Assembly: GCA_031551485.1 (NCBI GenBank)
Contig: JAVBNO010000023.1
Coordinates: 1-15,933, forward strand
Source: JAVBNO01 sp031551485
Lineage (GTDB): Bacteria; Bacillota; Clostridia; Oscillospirales; Ruminococcaceae
Direction of reading: 5' to 3'
Length of the DNA: 15,933 bases
Within the stretch, counting starts at the first letter, position 1; each line of letters starts with the position of its first letter. Below are positions 14,067 through 15,933 of this stretch, piece by piece. Made by a program: the position numbers and the translations under genes. The notes under the pieces were generated by a model. The model saw nothing but the letters and a program-made list of their open reading frames with translations. It had not been told where the DNA came from and did not search any database.

Positions 14067-14232
14067 GACGATTTTCCTCCTTTGTCATCGATGAGCAGCC
14101 ATTTGCTTTCAAACTGGCATGCGATAATAGCATGGACAAAATGTGACAAACTATGACTGTCAAATTTATGTTATTCCGCCGCAAAATCGTTGCCGAACAG
14201 GTAATTTACGCCTATATCATTGACTGCCTTTG

Positions 14233-14241
14233 TGGTATAAT
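14233..14241 (+). promoter_or_regulatory. Extended -10 promoter of the Gfo/Idh/MocA gene
   Basis: TGGTATAAT (14233-14241) is a perfect extended -10 element (TGn plus TATAAT), which needs little -35 contact. Transcription would start near 14248, which rules out the in-frame TTG at 14230 and the ATG at 14245 as starts. Confidence 0.75.
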
Positions 14242-14286
14242 TTTATGGTAGCATCAAAAACAATGACCAAAAGGGGGAGCGAAAAC

Positions 14287-15249
14287 ATGGCGGTGCGATA
14301 CGGCATTATGGGCCCCGGCGTAATCGCCCAGCGGTTTGCCTATGCCCTAAGCATAGAGGAGACGGGTGAGCTTTATGGTGTGGCGTCCCGGGATCCCGCC
14401 CGGGCCAAAGCCTTTGCGCAAGAATATAGGGCGCAAAAGGTCTACCAAAACTACCAGGAGATGTTGGATGACGAAAACATCGATGTGGTGTATATTGCCA
14501 CCACCCACAATTTTCACAAAGAGCAAATTGCCATGTGTCTGCACAAAGGCAAACGGGTGCTTTGCGAGAAACCCATGGTGCTGCATAAAGCGGATGCCGA
14601 GGAACTGGTTGCCTTGGCCAAAGCGAAAAACACCCTCCTGATGGAGGGGATGTGGACTCGCTGTCTGCCCGCTTTTCGCAAAGCGAAACAGTGGGTTGCC
14701 GAAGGGACAATTGGCGAGGTGCGGTACATAACGGCGCCTTTTTGCATTAGCCGACCCTACGACCCCGGCCACCGGCTGTTTAATCCTGATCTGGCGGGCG
14801 GTTCGCTTTATGACACCGGTGTTTATCCAATTGAATTCGCCATGGGCATTTTGGGAGAAATGCCAAACCGGGTTACCGGCGCCGCCCATTTTGCCCCCAG
14901 CGGTGTGGATGATTTTGTCTCGATGAGCTTCACGTTTCCCGGTGGGGCGGTGGCGGCCCTGCAATGCGGCACCAACTGCGAACTTCCCCCCAATGCCTAC
15001 ATCCACGGTACAAAGGGTGTCATTGCCGTCTATGATTTTCTGCGCGCCCACAGCTGCGAACGTTTCGATTTGTCGGGCCATTCCCAAGAGGTGCATCTGA
15101 CCGAGTTTGACGACGGTTTTATTTTTCAGATTCGCCATGTTGCCGAGTTGGTGGCGCAAGGCGCCATCGAAAGCCCCCTTATTCCGTGGCAAGATACCAT
15201 TGGCTGCGCCGAAATTTTCGATACCCTCATGGCCCAGTGGCAAAAGTGA
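14287..15249 (+). CDS. Gfo/Idh/MocA-family NAD(P)-dependent oxidoreductase
   Basis: The 320-residue product has an N-terminal Rossmann domain with the dinucleotide loop IMGPGVIAQRFA (7-18). The family EKP motif is present (Glu94-Lys95-Pro96, VLCEKPM), and the C-terminal substrate domain carries GGSLYDTGVYPIEF (171-184). In this family EKP provides a Lys near the nicotinamide. The Tyr180 in place of the usual His is typical of the dihydrodiol/xylose dehydrogenase branch, where Lys and Tyr act together. It probably oxidises or reduces a sugar or cyclitol; the substrate is not fixed. ATG 14287 is chosen because AAGGGGGAGC ends 6 nt before it and the upstream in-frame codons precede the transcript. 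No classical terminator follows; the next sequence is the 250-bp repeat array. It appears to be a single-gene unit. Confidence 0.93.
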   Translation: MAVRYGIMGPGVIAQRFAYALSIEETGELYGVASRDPARAKAFAQEYRAQKVYQNYQEMLDDENIDVVYIATTHNFHKEQIAMCLHKGKRVLCEKPMVLHKADAEELVALAKAKNTLLMEGMWTRCLPAFRKAKQWVAEGTIGEVRYITAPFCISRPYDPGHRLFNPDLAGGSLYDTGVYPIEFAMGILGEMPNRVTGAAHFAPSGVDDFVSMSFTFPGGAVAALQCGTNCELPPNAYIHGTKGVIAVYDFLRAHSCERFDLSGHSQEVHLTEFDDGFIFQIRHVAELVAQGAIESPLIPWQDTIGCAEIFDTLMAQWQK

Positions 15250-15385
15250 GCCGAAAATGAGCCAAGAGTAATACGGAGTGAACCGGAAAATAACACCCGT
15301 TGCACCCCAAAACAGACCAAAACCGTTTTCCTGCCAGGCCGAGCGTTTCCTGCACACCTGTGCCCTCGCCCTAAGGATGGGGGCT

Positions 15386-15407
15386 GGGGAAACCATGTGG
15401 TTTCCCC
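15386..15407. repeat. Inverted repeat 1 of the 250-bp unit
   Basis: GGGGAAACCA pairs with TGGTTTCCCC around TG in copy A, a perfect 10-bp stem. It recurs at 15636-15657 with one mismatch and at 15886-15907 perfectly. Confidence 0.85.
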
Positions 15408-15421
15408 TAAAAATGTTTTTG

Positions 15422-15446
15422 CATACTTTTTGCGCCAAAAAGTATG
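15422..15446. repeat. Inverted repeat 2 of the 250-bp unit
   Basis: CATACTTTTTG pairs with CAAAAAGTATG around CGC in copy A, a perfect 11-bp stem. It recurs at 15672-15696 with one mismatch; in copy C only the left arm is inside the window. Directly after it, GAGCCG and CGGCTC (15446-15461) form a further short hairpin. Confidence 0.85.
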
Positions 15447-15933
15447 AGCCGGTCGCGGCTCAAGCGACAAGCTATATGCCTGCCGGAGCGGCTGCACCTC
15501 TGCGGTATTTTGATTTAAAATCGGTACTAGCCTTTTCCACTGTACCGTTTGCACCCCAGCTCAGACCCAAAACCGCCCTCCCCATAGCCTAAGCGTTTCC
15601 TGCGCACATTTGCCCTTGCCCTAAGGATGGGGCGTGGGGAAACCATGTGGGTTCCCCGAAAAATGTTTTTGCATCCTTTTTGCGCCAAAAAGTATGAGCC
15701 GGTCGCGGCTTAAGCGACAAGCTATATGCCTGCCGGAGCGGCTCCACCTCTGCTCCACTTTGATTCAATATCGGTACTAGCCTTTTCCACTGCATCGCTT
15801 GCACCCCAGCACAGCCCCAAAACAAGCCTCCCGCCAGGCTGTGCGTTTCCTGCGCACCTGTGCCCTCGCCCTAAGGATGGGGGTGGGGGAAACCATGTGG
15901 TTTCCCCAAGAAATGTGTTTGCATCCGTTTTGC

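Larger units (their letters stand above)
15302..15933. repeat. Tandem array of a 250-bp repeat, at least 2.5 copies
   Basis: Copy A is 15302-15550 (249 bp), copy B 15551-15800 (250 bp), and copy C 15801-15933 is cut by the window edge. Every landmark recurs at about 250 bp: GCACCCCA at 15302, 15551 and 15801; CTAAGGATGGGG at 15371, 15621 and 15871. The copies differ by scattered substitutions, roughly one base in ten by eye. The first 40 bases and the last 40 vary most, while the core is strongly kept. Each unit holds two inverted repeats and two smaller hairpins. The period is not a multiple of three, so the array is unlikely to encode one repetitive protein. No transposase or target-site duplication was seen. 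It starts about 50 bp after the Gfo/Idh/MocA stop codon. Confidence 0.92.

Noticed and set aside
14230..14286. Upstream in-frame TTG and ATG starts for the Gfo/Idh/MocA gene
   Set aside because: They overlap or sit at the extended -10 promoter and its start point. ATG 14287 has a proper ribosome binding site and gives the family's usual N-terminus.
14347..15438. A 363-codon open frame antisense to the Gfo/Idh/MocA gene
   Set aside because: The plus strand has promoter, ribosome binding site and clear family motifs. The antisense frame has low-complexity Gly/His/Phe content typical of a shadow.
15126..15825. Minus-strand open frames across the 250-bp repeats with similar peptides (for example PRPAHTFWRKK in both)
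   Set aside because: They are similar only because the DNA repeats. The period is 249-250 bp, so the frame shifts between copies; no ribosome binding site stands out; one frame runs into the oxidoreductase gene. Best treated as spurious.
15302..15933. CRISPR array
   Set aside because: The unit is 250 bp with no short repeat-spacer alternation and no cas genes in view.

Overview
The window looks like chromosome of a Gram-positive, low-to-medium G+C bacterium of the Clostridia (Oscillospirales/Ruminococcaceae-like is my best guess). The reasons are AGGAGG-type ribosome binding sites before almost every gene, GTG and TTG starts, consensus sigma-A promoters with 17-nt spacers, a perfect CIRCE operator, sortase-type NPxTG cell-wall sorting signals with signal peptides, and families common in this group (DUF4358 lipoprotein, DUF3892 protein, AlkA-like glycosylase, ClsA-type cardiolipin synthase). 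No rRNA, tRNA, CRISPR array or transposase was seen.

Layout. Positions 1-4802 are read on the plus strand: the 3' part of a membrane protein (probably an ABC-type permease with a large extracellular domain), a PAP2-type membrane phosphatase, an HD-domain hydrolase, and an unusual secreted protein with an NPSTG sorting signal in its middle followed by a second signal sequence. Positions 4980-14066 are all on the minus strand. In transcription order (right to left) they hold a DUF3892 protein, a MATE efflux pump, an Hsp20 chaperone under HrcA/CIRCE control, a small Tyr/His/Pro-rich protein, a 0.3-kb non-coding stretch with DnaA-box-like sites, a three-gene cell-surface operon (SGNH hydrolase, DUF4358 lipoprotein, four-helix membrane protein), an NPNTG-anchored surface protein, and a cls-alkA pair. 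From 14287 the plus strand carries a Gfo/Idh/MocA oxidoreductase. The window ends in a 250-bp tandem repeat that runs off the right edge.

Most genes are single transcription units with their own promoter and intrinsic terminator; nine terminator hairpins can be drawn. The only convincing operons are SGNH-DUF4358-membrane protein and cls-alkA, where the cls stop codon overlaps the alkA ribosome binding site. The common theme is the cell envelope: membrane lipid synthesis, lipid phosphate hydrolysis, two NPxTG proteins that would need a sortase encoded elsewhere, a lipoprotein, an extracytoplasmic SGNH hydrolase and an efflux pump. The points most worth following up are the double-signal NPSTG protein (possibly a processed precursor or a two-gene fusion), the right-edge tandem repeat, and the DnaA-box-like cluster far from any visible dnaA gene.
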